Shown piece by piece: positions 34,270 to 42,945 of a DNA stretch of 64,000 bases. The notes under the pieces were generated by a model that saw only the letters and a list, made by a program, of their open reading frames with translations, was not told the DNA's origin and searched no databases. The stretch is from Pseudonocardia sp. HH130630-07 (GTDB lineage: Bacteria > Actinomycetota > Actinomycetes > Mycobacteriales > Pseudonocardiaceae), in the NCBI RefSeq assembly GCF_001698125.1, contig NZ_CP013854.1, positions 5,146,001 through 5,210,000 of the forward strand. Direction: 5' to 3'. The number at the start of each line of letters is the position of its first letter. Position 1 is the stretch's first letter. The position numbers were made by a program, and so were the translations under genes.

Positions 34270-35379
34270 GTGAACGGGCGCAGCGTGCGTGAGCACGACG
34301 GGAGCAGCGGCCCCGGTGGCTCCGGTGGCTCCGGTGGCAAGGTGACCCAGCGGCAGATCGCGGAGCTCGCCGGGGTCAGCCAGGCGGTCGTCTCGCTCGT
34401 GCTCAACGGCAAGGCCAACGACGTCACCCGGATCCCGGAGCGCACCCGCGAGCGGGTCGAGCGGGTCATCGCCGAGACCGGGTACACCGTGAACGCCGCG
34501 GCCCGGCGGCTCGCCGGCGTCGGGAACAAGATCGTCGGCGTGTTCACCTATGAGCCGGCGTTCCCGACCGGCGCGCAGGACTTCTACACGCCGCTGCTCG
34601 CCGGGATCGAGGCCGAGGCCGAACAGCTCGGCTGCGACCTGCTGATGTTCACCAGCGCCCGGATGCAGGGCGGCCGGCGCCGGCTGCTGCACGGCAACAG
34701 CCGGTTGCGGCTCGCCGACGGGTGCCTGCTGCTCGGCGTCCGGATGGACGGTGACGAGCTGACCCGGCTGCTGGCGGAGGGCTTCCCGTTCGTCGCCGTC
34801 GGGCGTCGCGACGTCCCCGACGTGCCCTACGTCGGGCTGGACTACGTGGCCGGGAGCGCCACCCTGCTGGGGCAGGTCCTCGACGCCGGGCACCGGTCGG
34901 TCGCCTACCTGCACTCCGAGCAGGCCGGTGAGTCCATCGTGGACCGGATGCGGGGCGTCGAGCGCGGGTGCGCCGGCGTGCCGGGGACCCGGCTCGAGAC
35001 CGTGCGGGCCGACGGGGACGCGATCACCCCCGGCCTGGTGGCGGACCTGGTGGCCGCCGGGACGACCGCCGTCGTGGCCGAGACGGCGGACCAGGCCGTC
35101 CGGGCGTGGACGGCGGCCGCCGCGGCCGGGATCTCCGTCCCCGCCGACCTCTCGGTCGTCGTGCTGGCCGAGCCGGCCCGCCCGGGACCGGAGCTGCCGG
35201 ACTTCACCCGGCTGCGGCCGCCGCGGACCCGGCTCGGTGCCGAGTCGCTGCGCCTGCTCGGCCGGATCCTCGACCCCGCCGACGATCTGCCCGCCGCCGC
35301 CCGCCGCACCCTGCTGACCTGCGAGACCGTCGCCGGGACGACGCTGGCGGCACCGTCCCGGCGACCGGCTCAGAGGTAG
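34270..35379 (+). CDS. LacI-family regulator
   Basis: 369 residues. A Gly/Ser-rich N-terminal extension (about 23 residues) precedes the helix-turn-helix and hinge: VTQRQIAELAGVSQAVVSLVLNGK, then AAARRLAG. The sugar-binding-like core follows (KIVGVFTYEPAFPTG, VPYVGLDYVAG). It overlaps the convergent transporter gene by 10 bp and probably regulates the operon at 41091-35370, where a palindrome lies before the first gene. The effector is unknown. Confidence 0.85.
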   Translation: MNGRSVREHDGSSGPGGSGGSGGKVTQRQIAELAGVSQAVVSLVLNGKANDVTRIPERTRERVERVIAETGYTVNAAARRLAGVGNKIVGVFTYEPAFPTGAQDFYTPLLAGIEAEAEQLGCDLLMFTSARMQGGRRRLLHGNSRLRLADGCLLLGVRMDGDELTRLLAEGFPFVAVGRRDVPDVPYVGLDYVAGSATLLGQVLDAGHRSVAYLHSEQAGESIVDRMRGVERGCAGVPGTRLETVRADGDAITPGLVADLVAAGTTAVVAETADQAVRAWTAAAAAGISVPADLSVVVLAEPARPGPELPDFTRLRPPRTRLGAESLRLLGRILDPADDLPAAARRTLLTCETVAGTTLAAPSRRPAQR

Positions 35380-36660
35380 AGCACCGCGGAGGTCACGACA
35401 CCGCCGATCGCGACCACCCACACGTAGGGCAACGTCCGGAGCATCACCTGCTGCGGGCTCACACCCGAGTACTGCGCGGCCCACACCGTCTGCGTGCTCG
35501 TCGGGTCGGACACCCCGAGCACCTGGTTGTAGGAGGCCATCAGGCCGAGCACCGCACATCGTCGGGTAGGCGCCGACTGCGGTGAGCGCACCGGCGATCC
35601 CGGCGCCGAGCCCGTAGATGTTCATCGGCCCGCGGAACAGGCACAGCGGTACGAGCACCGAGAACACCAGCACGTAGAGCCACGGCTCGCTCGGTGCGAG
35701 CACCTGCACGATCGGGGTGAGCGCACTGACCGCGCCCGGGAGCCCGACGGCGGCCAGCAGCATCCCGATCGCGACGAACAGGGTGATCGGGGGCGCGGCC
35801 ACCGTGAACCCGTCGTAGAGCGAGCGCAGCATCGTCGTCCCCATGTCCCGCGGACGGGTGGTGGTGACGACGGCGTAGAGCACGCCGCCGAGCAGCGACG
35901 GGATGATCGGCACCTCGAACCCCAGCGCCAGCACGATCGGGACGAGCGGGGTGAGCAGCGCGTACCAGGGCGCGTCCCCGAGGCGTTCGCGGCGCGACGG
36001 CGGACGGTCCTCCCGCCGGCCGGGCATGGTCAGCGACCAGGAGTGCACGGTGCCCCGGCGCCTGGTCTCGACGAGCACGTAGGCCAGTGCGGCCACCAGC
36101 GCGAACGGGAACAGCATGATCATGAAGCTGCGGACCTCGGGGATCGTGAGGTCCAGGGCGCTGGAGAAGAACTGCCAGATCGGCAGCTCGAACGGCACCC
36201 CGACGGCGATCCCCATCAGCACGGTCCCGGCCGCCGTCACCTTCGGCACCCCGACCGCGACCATCGCCGGGATCCCGACGACCCCGGCGAGCAGCGCCGC
36301 CGGTGCCGAGCCGGTCACGGTGCCGACCATCGCGGCCACACCGAGCATCCCGAGCGCGACGACCACCGGCCGGTCCCCGGCGAACTCGACGGTCTTGCGG
36401 ACCAGGGTCTTCGCGATCGCCGTGTCGCGCATCAGCGACCCCAGCCACGAGCCGAGGAGGATGGCGATCATCGTCGCGGCCAGCTTCGTGGCCCCCTCCT
36501 GCATGACCGCGTCCAGGACGCCGTCGTCACCGGTGAGCGGGGCGCCCGCGGCGAACCCGATCCCGACCGCGAGCCCGACGAGCACGAACGCGGTCGGCAC
36601 CTTCCCGCTGAGGATCACGGCGACGCCCGCCGCCATGATCAGAAGGATCACGATGCCCAT
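35370..36660 (-). pseudogene. GntP/CitM-like membrane transporter, frameshifted near the C-terminus
   Basis: An ATG at 36660 opens a polytopic protein of about 11-12 hydrophobic segments (IVILLIMAAGVAVILSGKV at the start, AVGVPKVTAAGTVLMGIAVG midway). The frame reads to VGAYPTM near 35562 and then goes wrong. Dropping one T there restores AVLGLMASYNQVLGVSDPTS and a natural end at 35370. The total of 1291 nt is one more than a multiple of three, so one base is extra. It looks like an ion-transporter-superfamily carrier for an organic acid. Either the strain has lost it or the base is a sequencing error. It overlaps the upstream gene by 13 bp. Confidence 0.7.
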
Positions 36661-37274
36661 GTCCGGGCCCCCTTGCCTGCAACGGTGGTGTCGAGTGCTG
36701 TATCGAGTGCGTCGGCGGCCGCCGCGGTGAGCAGCAGCGGGGACCGGCCCAGGCCCAGCCGTCGCTCGGCGTAGGCGTGCGCGGCCAGCTCGGCCGCACC
36801 GGCGACGTGCGCCCAGCGGACCAGGCGCCCGATCCGCAGCGCCGGGACCCCCACCGCGACGCGCAGCTCCCGGGCGTGCGGCCCGGCCAGCAGATGGTGC
36901 GCGTGCTCGTGCAGCAGCGCCGCCGCCCGGACGCTGCCGCCCGGGAACCAGGCCCGCCACCCGTGCCGGTCCACGAGGTCCTCGCAGAACGCGACGCTGT
37001 CGGTGAACAGCTCCACCGTGCCGCTGCGGTGCAGGAACCGGGCCAGCACCGGGACCTCGCGGGTCAGGCCCCCGGTGCGTTCGACCACCCGGTGCGACGG
37101 TCCGGTGCCGGGCCCGGGGACGTCCCGGTCGGCGAGCCGGTGGCCGAACTCCTGCGCCCGCCGGCTGATCAGCTGCAGCGCGCAGGCGTCGCGGGACTCG
37201 TTGGTCGGGATCCCGTGCAGCAGCCGGGCGCCGAGCGTCACGTCGTCGACCCGGTCGACGTCGCCGGGGGTCAC
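36648..37274 (-). CDS. Unrecognised protein with an HExxH motif
   Basis: 208 residues. I do not recognise the family. Near the middle is LLHEHAHHLL: H122-E123-x-x-H126 fits the zinc-peptidase signature, and EL-x-x-H-x-x-x-E (about 162-170) could add a ligand. There is no signal peptide or clear membrane segment. GTG at 37274 overlaps the stop of the hydantoinase gene (GTGA), and its own end overlaps the transporter start, so it is locked into the operon. It might process or assist the hydantoinase or bind metal for it; this is inference only. Confidence 0.6.
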   Translation of the reverse strand: MTPGDVDRVDDVTLGARLLHGIPTNESRDACALQLISRRAQEFGHRLADRDVPGPGTGPSHRVVERTGGLTREVPVLARFLHRSGTVELFTDSVAFCEDLVDRHGWRAWFPGGSVRAAALLHEHAHHLLAGPHARELRVAVGVPALRIGRLVRWAHVAGAAELAAHAYAERRLGLGRSPLLLTAAAADALDTALDTTVAGKGARTWAS

Positions 37275-39424
37275 CGCCGCACCTCCAGCACGGCGACGAG
37301 ATCGTCGTCGCGGTCCTTGCCGTCCAGCTCGGAGCGGGCGAGGCCGATCAGCGCGCTCTCGTCGAGCACCCCGGACAGGTCCGCGACGGTGGGCCCGGCG
37401 ATCAGCTGGACGGCGGGTGCGCGGGCGCCCCCGTCGCCGTAGCTGGTGAGCCGGGTGACCGCGGACGCGAGCAGGTCGGCGCCGGACCCGACCGTGCCCC
37501 GCACGACGTGTGCGTCGGGCGAGGCGAACCGGACCACGCCGTCCCGGTCGACGATGCGGACCGCGCGCCGCGGCCGCCGGAAGCGGCGCTTGCGCACCGG
37601 CGCGCCGTAGACCACGTGGTACGGGGTCTGGGCCAGCACCTCGAGATGCTCCGGGTCGATCCGCAGGCTGCGGGCGGCGATCGGCCCGAGCCGGTCCAGC
37701 CCGGGCCGGTCGGTCAGGTCCTGGGTGCGCAGCTCGGTCGCCCCGGTGGCGATGGCGCGCACCGTGTTCGACTGCGGGTCCACGGTCACGTCCACCGAGA
37801 TCGCGCCCGCTGCCGCGCCCTGGGCCAGCAGCGCCTGCTCCGCCTCGCGGCGCACGCCGAGGATCTGCTCGTCGGTGGCGCCCGGGATGATCCGTTCGAC
37901 CTGCTCGCGCAGCAGCGCGAGCGCCACGCCGATCGGGCTGATCACCTCGCTGTGCCCGGCGATCGACCACTCCCGGCCGTCGCGCTCGCCGACGAACGGC
38001 ATCACCGCGGCCGCGCCACCGCCCCCGCCGACCAGGCGGACGGCGTCCGGTTCGAGGCCGTAGTCCCGCACGAGGGCCGCCACCACCTCGGTGACCGGCG
38101 CCGCCGCCGTCTCCAGCACGCGGCGGGCCGCGGCCGGCACGTCGACACCGAGCGCGCGGGCGAGCGGCTCCAGCGCCAGCCGGGCGGAGATCGGGTCGGC
38201 ACGGGCGTAGGCGTCGGCCGGGACCACGCCCAGCGCGTTCGCCGCACAGGTCAGGGTGATCGCGTACCGGCCGCCCGCCGCGTCCAGCGCGACGTGGTCG
38301 AGTCGGTCGCCGGGCCGCGGCGCGACCGTGACCAGCTCGGCGCCCGCGAGATCCCCCGGCCCGGCGAAGCAGGCGTAGGGCAGGCCCGCGATGTGCGCCG
38401 ACCGCGGCCCGACCGCGACGACGCCGGGGGACCCGTCGAGCCGGGCCCGCACCATCGAGCCGCCGCCGATGCCGACCGTCCGCACGTCCAGCGCGTTCAG
38501 GTAGGTGGTGCTGCCGCCGAAGCTGGTGTAGCGCACCGCGACCTTCCCGCGGCGTACCACCGACACGTCGGTCGACGTGCCGCCGGTCTCCAGGAAGATC
38601 CCCTCGCCGAGGTGTTCCTGCATCAGCGCGCCCGCGACGCCGGCCGCCGGGCCGGACAGCACGGTGAGCAGTGGCCGGCGGCGCATCTCGTCGAGGGACA
38701 TGACACCGCCGTCGCAGCGCATCACCATCAGCGGCGCGGTGATCCCGGCCTTCTCGATGGCCCGCTGCACCAGGTCCGCGGTGGCGAACATCCGGGGCAG
38801 GATGACGGCGTTGAGCACCGCCGTCCTGGTCCGCTTGCTCAGCCCGTACAGCGAGGTGATGTCGTGGGTCGCGGTGACCAGGAAGCCGCGCTCGCGGGCC
38901 ACGGCGGCGACCGTCTCCTCGCCGGCGGGATCGTCCACGCTGAACGGCTCGGTCACGACCACCGAGCTGATCCCGGCCCCGGCGAACCGGTCGAGCACCG
39001 CGTGCAGCCCGGCGGTGTCCGACGCCCGGCGCAGGTGCCCGTACTCCAGCGGCAGCGTGCTGCCCGGGGTCAGCTCGATCCGGCGCATCGCCGCCAGCCG
39101 GCGCAGGAACAGCGCCGGGACGCCGGAACCGATCCCGATCAGCCCGACCGGCGCGACGTCGCCCTCCAGCAGCGCGTTGGTCGCCTGGGTGGTGCCGTGG
39201 GCGAGGAAGACGACGTCCTCCGGGGCGCGGCCGATGTCGTCGAGCAGCCGGTGCAGCCCCTCGATGATCCCGTGCGCGACCCCGTCGGGATGGTCGTGGC
39301 TGGTCGGCGTCTTGTTCTGCCCGATGAGCCGGAGCGTCCGGGCGTCGACGGCGACGGCGTCGGTGAACGTCCCACCGACGTCGATGCCGATCCGGATGGG
39401 GTGGGGTACGGGATCGTCGGTCAC
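37271..39424 (-). CDS. Hydantoinase/oxoprolinase family protein (HyuA-like)
   Basis: 717 residues. The N-terminal Hydant_A_N domain starts RIGIDVGGTFTDAVAVD (ASKHA phosphate-1 motif) and has LAHGTTQATNALLEG near 90. The central hydantoinase_A domain has RCDGGVMSLDEM, LSGPAAGVAGAL and LETGGTSTDVSVV. The later part carries VRLVGGGGGAAAVMP. Relatives open cyclic amides with ATP (oxoproline, hydantoin) or carboxylate ketones. No HyuB-type partner is next to it. GTG at 39424 is chosen by similarity of the start. The neighbouring FAD oxidoreductase and carrier suggest breakdown of an imported cyclic compound. Confidence 0.82.
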   Translation of the reverse strand: MTDDPVPHPIRIGIDVGGTFTDAVAVDARTLRLIGQNKTPTSHDHPDGVAHGIIEGLHRLLDDIGRAPEDVVFLAHGTTQATNALLEGDVAPVGLIGIGSGVPALFLRRLAAMRRIELTPGSTLPLEYGHLRRASDTAGLHAVLDRFAGAGISSVVVTEPFSVDDPAGEETVAAVARERGFLVTATHDITSLYGLSKRTRTAVLNAVILPRMFATADLVQRAIEKAGITAPLMVMRCDGGVMSLDEMRRRPLLTVLSGPAAGVAGALMQEHLGEGIFLETGGTSTDVSVVRRGKVAVRYTSFGGSTTYLNALDVRTVGIGGGSMVRARLDGSPGVVAVGPRSAHIAGLPYACFAGPGDLAGAELVTVAPRPGDRLDHVALDAAGGRYAITLTCAANALGVVPADAYARADPISARLALEPLARALGVDVPAAARRVLETAAAPVTEVVAALVRDYGLEPDAVRLVGGGGGAAAVMPFVGERDGREWSIAGHSEVISPIGVALALLREQVERIIPGATDEQILGVRREAEQALLAQGAAAGAISVDVTVDPQSNTVRAIATGATELRTQDLTDRPGLDRLGPIAARSLRIDPEHLEVLAQTPYHVVYGAPVRKRRFRRPRRAVRIVDRDGVVRFASPDAHVVRGTVGSGADLLASAVTRLTSYGDGGARAPAVQLIAGPTVADLSGVLDESALIGLARSELDGKDRDDDLVAVLEVRR

Positions 39425-39471
39425 GTCGTCGTGATCCTTCGTGAGAGGTGGATGTGTCGGTGCCGGTCCGC

Positions 39472-41091
39472 TCAGTACGAGCCGACGACCGGCCAGTGCC
39501 GCTCGACGCCGAGCCGGTCCAGCCGGTGGTTGAACTGCTCGAAACGGTCCGGGTCGGCGTGGACCTCGTGCGGGGTGGAGCCGGTCGCCAGCGCGTGCAC
39601 CGCGAGCGCCCCGGCGACCTCGCCGACGTTCCACTCCACCGGGTGCAGCCGGAAGCAGCCGTTGGAGACGTGCGTGGTCCCGAGGTTCTTCCCGGCCGGG
39701 AGCAGGTTGGTGACCCGCACCGGGAGCAACGCCCCGAGCGGGATCTCGAACGGCATGCTCGGCACGTCGATGTAGTTGTCCCCGCCGGTCGACGGGTGCA
39801 GGTCGAGCCGGTAGCTGCCGACCCCGACCGAGTCCTTGCGGACCAGCGGACCGGACCCGAGCAGGTCGGCGGACACGTCGTGCTCGGTCACCGTGGTGAC
39901 CGCCCGGATCCGGCGGGCCTCCCGGACGTAGGCGGCCTTCGCGAGGCCGTCGACGGTGCCGGTGACGTCGCCGCGCGGGCGGAGGCCGGGGAAGCCGGTG
40001 CCGCCGTTCGGGCGCGGTGCCTCGGTCTGCAGCCAGTACAGCAGCGACAGCGACAGCTGCCGGGCCTGTTCCTCGGCCGTGGCCACCACCGCGGGGTCGT
40101 CGTCGACGTACGGGGTGAGCCAGTAGTCGTTCATCGGCCAGTTCACCAGGCAGATGTCGGAGTCGAACGCGCCGTCGGTGAACAGCCGCCGGGCCAGGAT
40201 CCGGCGGAAGCCCCACAGCTCCTTGTCCCCGGCGTCGGCGCTCTGGTCGGCGGCCACGTCGAGCGGGTCGGTGTCGGGGTTCGGGACGAACCGGCGGTCC
40301 GTCGTCTCCAGCGTGCGCGGGTCCGGCGCGAGGAAGCCCAGCAGCGGGCCGGGCCAGAACTCCGGACGGTAGGAGCGCCAGAAGTCGTAGTCCGCCGGCC
40401 GTTCGATGCGGTGGTCCTCGCCCTCGTGGTGGGAGACGGCGAAGCACACCGTGACGCCCTGCTGGTTGCCCGGCGCCGCGACCGGCGGGGCGTGCGGCTC
40501 GTCGTGCTCGGAGCGGGCCTCGGCGCCGGTGACGTGCTCGATCCCGCCGAGCTCGAGCAGGTCACCGGTCTCGGTGGCGTCGAGCACGTAGGGCGCCCGC
40601 ACCACGACGTCGGTCCCGTCCGGCCCGCGCACGGTCACCGACTCGCAGCGGTCCCCGGCCATCGCGACGGCGACCGGCCGGTGCTCGGTCAGCACCTCCA
40701 GCAGTCCGGCGCTGCGCAGCGGGGCCAGCATCTCCTCGATCACCGCGACCGCCACCCGCGGCTCGTGGCAGAGCTTCGAGACCCGCCCGGCCCCCGGGTT
40801 CAGCGTGGGGGAGGCGGCGGCCTCCGGGCGCAGCGGGTAGGCCCGCCGGTAGTAGGCGCGGATGCCCTCGCGCAGCTCTCGGTAGCTCGCGGTCGCACCG
40901 AACTGCTCGATCCAGGGGTGCTCGTCCGGGGGGACGGCCTGCGAGGTGAGCTGCCCGCCGAGCCAGTCGGTCACCTCGGTCAGGACGGCGCGGCGCCCGG
41001 AGCGGCAGACGGCGAGCGCGGCGGCGATCCCGCCCAGTCCGCCGCCGATGATCGCGACGTCGGTCTCGTACGGGGCAGTGCGGTGCGGCAT
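39472..41091 (-). CDS. FAD-dependent oxidoreductase (FAD_oxidored family)
   Basis: 539 residues. The N-terminal dinucleotide fold is DVAIIGGGLGGIAAALAV (GxGxxG at about 16-21), followed by TEVTDWLGGQLTSQ. VLDATETGDLLEL in the middle and NLLPAGKNLGTTHVSNGCFRLHPVEW near the C-terminus mark the FAD_oxidored (PF12831) group, whose members include large flavoproteins of unclear substrate. GAGGGA precedes the ATG. It is the first gene of the minus-strand operon; a palindrome lies 15-34 bp upstream. Confidence 0.8.
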   Translation of the reverse strand: MPHRTAPYETDVAIIGGGLGGIAAALAVCRSGRRAVLTEVTDWLGGQLTSQAVPPDEHPWIEQFGATASYRELREGIRAYYRRAYPLRPEAAASPTLNPGAGRVSKLCHEPRVAVAVIEEMLAPLRSAGLLEVLTEHRPVAVAMAGDRCESVTVRGPDGTDVVVRAPYVLDATETGDLLELGGIEHVTGAEARSEHDEPHAPPVAAPGNQQGVTVCFAVSHHEGEDHRIERPADYDFWRSYRPEFWPGPLLGFLAPDPRTLETTDRRFVPNPDTDPLDVAADQSADAGDKELWGFRRILARRLFTDGAFDSDICLVNWPMNDYWLTPYVDDDPAVVATAEEQARQLSLSLLYWLQTEAPRPNGGTGFPGLRPRGDVTGTVDGLAKAAYVREARRIRAVTTVTEHDVSADLLGSGPLVRKDSVGVGSYRLDLHPSTGGDNYIDVPSMPFEIPLGALLPVRVTNLLPAGKNLGTTHVSNGCFRLHPVEWNVGEVAGALAVHALATGSTPHEVHADPDRFEQFNHRLDRLGVERHWPVVGSY

Positions 41092-41105
41092 GGGGTTCCC
41101 TCGTT

Positions 41106-41125
41106 CTGCTAATTCGGATTAGCAG
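41106..41125 (-). promoter_or_regulatory. Operator palindrome before the FAD oxidoreductase operon
   Basis: CTGCTAAT-TCGG-ATTAGCAG has perfect 8-bp arms. The A+T content stands out in this region. Its form (inverted TGCTAAT around a CG-containing centre) suits a LacI-family protein, and one is encoded at the far end of the operon (34270). Confidence 0.6.
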
Positions 41126-41217
41126 GAGGCATGCTGGCACTGCCGCAGGGGTGCGCACAAGAGGTGGCGCCGCGCGGGCGGGTACGGCGCCGCCGCGAGG
41201 GGCGGCGGCGCCGTCCG

Positions 41218-42111
41218 TCACCCCGCGCCGTCCGTGCTCCGCGTCCCCCCGCTCAGCTCGCCGATCGTGCGGTGAAGGGCCGAGTGGTCCAGCCCGCCGT
41301 GGCCCGCCGCCCGGGTCGCGGCGACGAGCTGGGCGACCAACGCGCCCACCGGCGTCACGACCCCCGCGGCCCGGGCCGCGTCGGCGACGATGCCCATGTC
41401 CTTGTGGTGCAGGTCGATCCGGAAGCCCGGTGTGTAGTCGGCGTCGAGCATCTTCTGGGCCTTCTGGTTCAGCACCGCCGAGCCGGCGAGTCCGCCGCCG
41501 AGCACCTCGACGGCGGCCGGCAGGTCGGCGCCGTGTGCTTCGAGGAAGACGAGTGCTTCGGCGAGCAGGGCGATGTTTCCGGCGACGATGAGCTGGTTGG
41601 CGGCTTTCACGGTCTGCCCGGCACCCGACGGTCCGACGTGGACGACGGTCTTGCCGACGATGTCGAGGAGGGGCCGGGCTTCGGTGACGTCGTCGTGGTG
41701 GCCGCCGACCATGATCGACAGGGTGGCGTTCTCGGCGCCGGTCTGTCCGCCGGAGACGGGGGCGTCGATCATCCGCAGGCCGTGTTCGGCGGCCCGGGTG
41801 GCGAGGTCTTTGGCGACGTCGGGGCGGATGGTGGAGAAGTCGATGATCAGGGTGCCGGGCTTGGCGACGTCCAGGATGCCGTCGGTGAGGACGGTCTCGA
41901 CGTCGGGGGAGTCGGGCAGCATGAGGGCGATGACGTCGGCGTTCTCGGCGGCTTCGGCGACGGACCCGGCGGCGCGCCCGCCGGCGTCGACGAGGGGTCG
42001 GGTCTTCTCGGGGCTGCGGTTGAACCCGGTGACGTCGTGTCCGGCGGTGAGGAGGTGGCGGGCCATCGGCCCACCCATGATGCCGAGCCCGACGAAGCCG
42101 ATCGTGGTCAC
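41218..42111 (-). CDS. glxR: 2-Hydroxy-3-oxopropionate (tartronate semialdehyde) reductase, copy 1
   Basis: 297 residues of the beta-hydroxyacid dehydrogenase family. The Rossmann motif GLGIMGGPMARHL lies at 8-20, the substrate motif DAPVSGGQTGA near 116, and catalytic Lys in GAGQTVKAANQLIVAGN near 170. It reduces tartronate semialdehyde to glycerate with NAD(P)H. GTG at 42111 overlaps the stop of the isomerase gene. Residues from about 6 to 240 are encoded by a block that reads as identical to the second copy at 58147, with a codon mix (GAA, GCA) unlike its neighbours. It is the last gene of the acid-sugar cluster. Confidence 0.9.
   Translation of the reverse strand: MTTIGFVGLGIMGGPMARHLLTAGHDVTGFNRSPEKTRPLVDAGGRAAGSVAEAAENADVIALMLPDSPDVETVLTDGILDVAKPGTLIIDFSTIRPDVAKDLATRAAEHGLRMIDAPVSGGQTGAENATLSIMVGGHHDDVTEARPLLDIVGKTVVHVGPSGAGQTVKAANQLIVAGNIALLAEALVFLEAHGADLPAAVEVLGGGLAGSAVLNQKAQKMLDADYTPGFRIDLHHKDMGIVADAARAAGVVTPVGALVAQLVAATRAAGHGGLDHSALHRTIGELSGGTRSTDGAG
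41390..42097 (-). repeat. 708-bp duplicated block, copy 1
   Basis: Read base by base, 41390-42097 matches 58301-59008 without a difference that I can find. Both lie inside glxR genes and end within the coding sequence. The flanking codons and the adjoining isomerase genes differ. Confidence 0.85.
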
Positions 42112-42941
42112 GCGGTGCCTCCTGCTGTGGTGGTCGTGCCGGCGAGCCAGGCGAACGGGTCCTCGGTCGTGGGCCTGTACTCCAGGCCGACCCGTCCGCG
42201 GTAGCCGGTGGCCGCGACCTGGTCGAGCAGTGCGACGACCGGCAGGTCCCCGGAGCCGGGCTCGCCGCGACCGGGTGCGTCGGCGATCTGGACGTGCCCG
42301 ATCCGGTCGCCGTACGCGGCGATCGCGGCGGCGGGATCATCACCGTTCACGGACAGGTGGAACACGTCGAGCAGCAAGCGCACGTCGTCCGAGCCGACCC
42401 GGTCCAGTACGGCGACGACGTCCGCGGCGGTCCGCAGCGGGTAGGTGTCGATCCCGCTGACCGGCTCGAGCAGTGCGACCGCGCCGATCCGGGCGGCCGC
42501 ACGCCCGGCGAGCGCCAGGTTCGCGGCGGCCAGCTCGTCCTGTTCCTGTGCGGTGACACCGTCGATCCGGTTGCCGTACAGGGCGTTGAACCCCGTGGTG
42601 CCGAGTCGCTCACCGATCCCGACCGCGACGTCGACGTTGTCGGCGAAGGCGCCCGCCCGCCGCGGGTCGGACGCGATGCCGCGCTCACCGGCGGGCATGT
42701 CGCCCGCGTCGAAGTTCAGGCCGGACAGCACGACACCGGCGTCGGCGACCGCGGTCACGAACGCGTCGACCTCACGGTCGGACGGGACCGGCCGGTCGAA
42801 CGGCCACCAGAACTCGACCGCGTCGAACCCGGCGGCCGCGGCCGCGGCCGGGCGTTGCAGCAGCGGGAGGCCGGCGAGGACGATCGAGCAGTTGACGGTG
42901 ACCGGGAGCGGGAGGCCGCCGGTCACGGGTGTTCCGCGCAT
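42108..42941 (-). CDS. hyi: Hydroxypyruvate isomerase-like protein, copy 1
   Basis: 277 residues of the xylose-isomerase-like TIM-barrel family. VTVNCSIV and FDAVEFWWPFDRPVPSD lie at the N-terminus, LLEPVSGIDTYPL with a metal-type Glu near 155, HVQIADAPGRGEPG near 225, and the ending is GLEYRPTTEDPFAWL. It interconverts hydroxypyruvate and tartronate semialdehyde. ATG at 42941 is 4 bp from the dehydratase stop; a start closer to VTVNCS is possible. The second copy at 59034 is clearly related but much more diverged in DNA than the glxR pair. Confidence 0.85.
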   Translation of the reverse strand: MRGTPVTGGLPLPVTVNCSIVLAGLPLLQRPAAAAAAGFDAVEFWWPFDRPVPSDREVDAFVTAVADAGVVLSGLNFDAGDMPAGERGIASDPRRAGAFADNVDVAVGIGERLGTTGFNALYGNRIDGVTAQEQDELAAANLALAGRAAARIGAVALLEPVSGIDTYPLRTAADVVAVLDRVGSDDVRLLLDVFHLSVNGDDPAAAIAAYGDRIGHVQIADAPGRGEPGSGDLPVVALLDQVAATGYRGRVGLEYRPTTEDPFAWLAGTTTTAGGTA

Positions 42942-42945
42942 CGGC

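Noticed and set aside
33871..36960. Open frame of about 1029 codons on the minus strand
   Set aside because: Only the part from 36660 to about 35562 is real (transporter). The rest is antisense to the LacI gene and the result of the frameshift.
37510..39775. Long plus-strand frames opposite the hydantoinase gene
   Set aside because: Their translations are Arg/Gly/His/Asp-rich without any domain; the minus strand encodes a full conserved protein.
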